NCBI GenBank assembly: GCA_003694495.1
Contig: RFJO01000046.1
Coordinates: 1 to 7,146, forward strand
Direction of reading: 5' to 3'
DNA from: Candidatus Woesearchaeota archaeon
Lineage (GTDB): Archaea > Nanobdellota > Nanobdellia > SCGC-AAA011-G17 > GW2011-AR17
DNA: 7,146 nucleotides
The number at the start of each line of letters is the position of its first letter. Position 1 is the first letter of the stretch. Below the pieces are notes generated by a model that was not told the DNA's origin, searched no databases, and saw only the letters and a list, made by a program, of their open reading frames with translations. Made by a program: the position numbers and the translations under genes. This document shows, in pieces, positions 5,708 to 7,146 of the stretch.

Positions 5708-6464
5708 TATGCATAACCTCGTCAACCGTTTTATTCTTAAAGATTATATCTTTCAATGCCTTTACTATCAATTTAGGCTTATCATACTGCCAAACGTTTC
5801 TCCCTACCGCCAACCCCGCACCGCCGGATTTAACAATATCATAGGTTTGCTTTAGCAACCCTTTTACATCTTTTTTCACGCCACCCGCCACAACAACCTT
5901 AACCTCCCCTGCAGATTTCACAACCCATTTGAACGCCCTTACACTTCCAGGATACTTCAGCTTTACTACATCTGCACCCAACTCAAGCCCCACCCTAGCA
6001 GCATAAGCCAAGACATCTTTATCTGTATCATTTTTCACACTTTTCCCTCGGGGATAAACCCACAACATCACGGGCAACCCTTTCTTATGCGCTTCCCTCT
6101 GCACAAGTTCAAACTCTTTAAACATTTTTGCTTCATACTTGCTGCCAATGTAGACCGTATACCCGACAGCTTCAGCTTTCATTTTCACAGCCTCAGCAAC
6201 TGTAGCCAACGGAGGCGAATACGGTTCACCTTTATAGAGGTTAGTTTTACCGTTAAGCTTAAGAATCAAAGGCACAGATTTATCATAATATTTCTCTGCA
6301 AGACCCTTCTGTAACACTATTGGCAACTTTGTTGCTTTTGCCAACTGCATTATATAATTTGGGTCAACATTTTTATCATTAAAGTCAGTAGGCCCATGCT
6401 CCATTCCGTGATCATAAGCAAGAACCAACATCCTTCCCTTTTTCATCATAGAGGCCAGTTTCAT
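5688..6464 (-). CDS. Class I fructose-bisphosphate aldolase, archaeal (DhnA) type
   Basis: Cleaves fructose 1,6-bisphosphate into the two triose phosphates, or condenses them in gluconeogenesis. The 258 residues compare with about 263 in Thermoproteus tenax. Motifs in order: AYDHGMEHGP (16-25) with catalytic Asp18; LWVYPRGK (134-141) with Trp135 and Tyr137; ADVVKLKYPG (164-173) with probable Schiff-base Lys168; AGGVKKD (193-199); and GRNVWQ (221-226) for phosphate binding. Tyr137 and Lys168 keep the same 31-residue spacing as Tyr146 and Lys177 in T. tenax. The ATG overlaps the kinase stop by 4 bases (ATGA) and has a strong AGGTGA Shine-Dalgarno sequence 7 bases upstream. The main alternative is the homologous 2-amino-3,7-dideoxyheptulosonate synthase of archaeal aromatic synthesis. 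The neighbouring kinases and triosephosphate isomerase favour the aldolase. I saw no sign of fusion to the bisphosphatase domain of bifunctional archaeal enzymes. Confidence 0.93.
   Translation of the reverse strand: MKLASMMKKGRMLVLAYDHGMEHGPTDFNDKNVDPNYIMQLAKATKLPIVLQKGLAEKYYDKSVPLILKLNGKTNLYKGEPYSPPLATVAEAVKMKAEAVGYTVYIGSKYEAKMFKEFELVQREAHKKGLPVMLWVYPRGKSVKNDTDKDVLAYAARVGLELGADVVKLKYPGSVRAFKWVVKSAGEVKVVVAGGVKKDVKGLLKQTYDIVKSGGAGLAVGRNVWQYDKPKLIVKALKDIIFKNKTVDEVMHNDSGKL
5716..5720 (-). promoter_or_regulatory. Shine-Dalgarno site deciding the tpiA start
   Basis: GAGGT on the minus strand lies 8 bases before the ATG at 5707, inside the aldolase coding region. It favours this ATG over the in-frame TTG at 5725. 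Confidence 0.55.
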
Positions 6465-7146
6465 GTTAATTTCACCTTTTCTACTTTTATGTCCTTAGAT
6501 TTTATTAATTCATTCCAGGTTAACAACTTATTCGTTGCGCCGTAATAACTTATTACTGATTCTGACTGTGCTAATGCAACCTTGCAACATGTCTCGATAG
6601 GCATACCTTTGATGTAAGCTGCAACAAACATTGAAGCATAAGCATCCCCAGCACCTGTCCTTTCAACAACTTTTATGTTATGAACTTTATGCTTATACAC
6701 ATGCCCTTCATAAAACACTTCAGCGCCATTTTTTGCGTCAGTAACACACAACAGTTTCACGCCAGATTTTTCATAATCTCCATAAAGCTCTTCCGCTTCA
6801 TCCTTGTTCATTACCACAACTTCAAAATTAGTTAGGAGTTTCTTCAACTTACGCTTTGCAGTCTTGACAAAATACATGCTCGGGTTAATCGCCAGCTTAA
6901 TCTTCTTTTTCTTTGCATAATTAACCAGTTCTTGCAAAAAACTTAAACAGGTTTTATCCATTGAAGCAACATAAATCCAGTCTGTTTTCAGTTTAGGCAC
7001 AACATACTTTTGGTTTTTTTCATCCTTGTAAGCGATTATTGTTCTTGATTTTTTCTTTGTATCGATTATTACTGAAAAATTTGTTTTTGTATCCAGTCTT
7101 CTCCCGATAAACTCAACATTATTCCTTTCAAGCAACTCAAGTATAT
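6461..7146 (-). CDS. PfkB-family carbohydrate kinase, 5' end cut off by the window
   Basis: The C-terminal part of a ribokinase-fold sugar kinase. The frame stays open to the right edge with no ATG, so about 228 residues are visible and some 80-90 are probably missing, including the first PfkB signature and the N-terminal sugar-binding region. Counting from base 7135, TNFSVIIDTKKKSRTIIAY (18-36) matches the strand pair after the lid. NKDEAEELYG (110-119) is the NxxE-like magnesium region. VTDAKNGAEVF (131-141) precedes the nucleotide site. ERTGAGDAYAS (158-168) is the second PfkB signature with catalytic Asp164 and the anion hole. The C-terminal SESVISYYGA (191-200) is common in archaeal members. 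It ends in TGA, overlapping the aldolase ATG by 4 bases. That position suggests phosphorylation of fructose 6-phosphate, as in the PfkB-type enzyme of Aeropyrum, but ribokinase, fructokinase or 1-phosphofructokinase remain possible because the substrate-specific end is missing. Confidence 0.85.
   Translation of the reverse strand, partial: ILELLERNNVEFIGRRLDTKTNFSVIIDTKKKSRTIIAYKDEKNQKYVVPKLKTDWIYVASMDKTCLSFLQELVNYAKKKKIKLAINPSMYFVKTAKRKLKKLLTNFEVVVMNKDEAEELYGDYEKSGVKLLCVTDAKNGAEVFYEGHVYKHKVHNIKVVERTGAGDAYASMFVAAYIKGMPIETCCKVALAQSESVISYYGATNKLLTWNELIKSKDIKVEKVKLT
6472..6477 (-). promoter_or_regulatory. Shine-Dalgarno site for the aldolase gene
   Basis: AGGTGA on the minus strand, 7 bases before the aldolase ATG at 6464 and inside the PfkB coding region. 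It is the clearest ribosome binding site in the window. It contrasts with the first genes of transcription units here, which lack such a site. Confidence 0.7.

Noticed and set aside
1041..6524. The palindrome GTTAAC occurs ten times (first bases 1041, 1112, 1473, 1662, 2443, 2496, 4887, 5144, 5246, 6519), more than base composition would suggest.
   Set aside because: All ten fall inside coding sequence. Seven are Val-Asn pairs written GTT AAC and three are Leu-Thr pairs, so codon preference explains them better than a regulatory or restriction signal.

Overview
This AT-rich window looks archaeal, probably from a small-genome lineage of the DPANN type. The lineage is an inference; the archaeal assignment is firmer. 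It rests on the short archaeal-type triosephosphate isomerase, the Thermoproteus-tenax-like class I fructose-bisphosphate aldolase, TATA-like boxes about 26-31 bases upstream of leaderless starts, and two tRNA genes without encoded CCA. TGA is used as a normal stop, so the code appears standard. Every convincing gene lies on the minus strand, so the window is transcribed from right to left.

Right part (7146 to about 4194): a compact sugar-catabolism operon in the order PfkB-family kinase (5' end outside the window), class I fructose-bisphosphate aldolase, triosephosphate isomerase, ROK-family sugar kinase. Successive genes overlap by 4, 20 and 7 bases, so they are almost certainly one transcript. 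Together they could supply glucose phosphorylation (ROK), fructose-6-phosphate phosphorylation (PfkB), aldol cleavage and triose interconversion. That is the upper Embden-Meyerhof route, except for phosphoglucose isomerase, which is not seen here.

Middle (4165 to 3035): a 12-helix MFS transporter with its own TATA box, which overlaps the end of the ROK gene. Its substrate is unknown.

Left-middle (2996 to 794): a two-gene operon of adenosylcobalamin-dependent (class II) ribonucleotide reductase and cob(I)alamin adenosyltransferase, separated by one base. The second enzyme makes the cofactor of the first, so the pair is a self-contained unit for deoxynucleotide synthesis when corrinoid is salvaged.

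Left end (746 to 37): tRNA-Arg(UCU) and tRNA-Cys(GCA), each with its own promoter, then a small polytopic membrane protein resembling the YdjM/DUF457 metal-dependent hydrolase family.

I found no mobile element, CRISPR array or clear repeat family, and no gene-free stretch over 300 bases. No wholly new system is evident. The main points of interest are the two tight operons and several active-site substitutions in the ROK kinase and triosephosphate isomerase.
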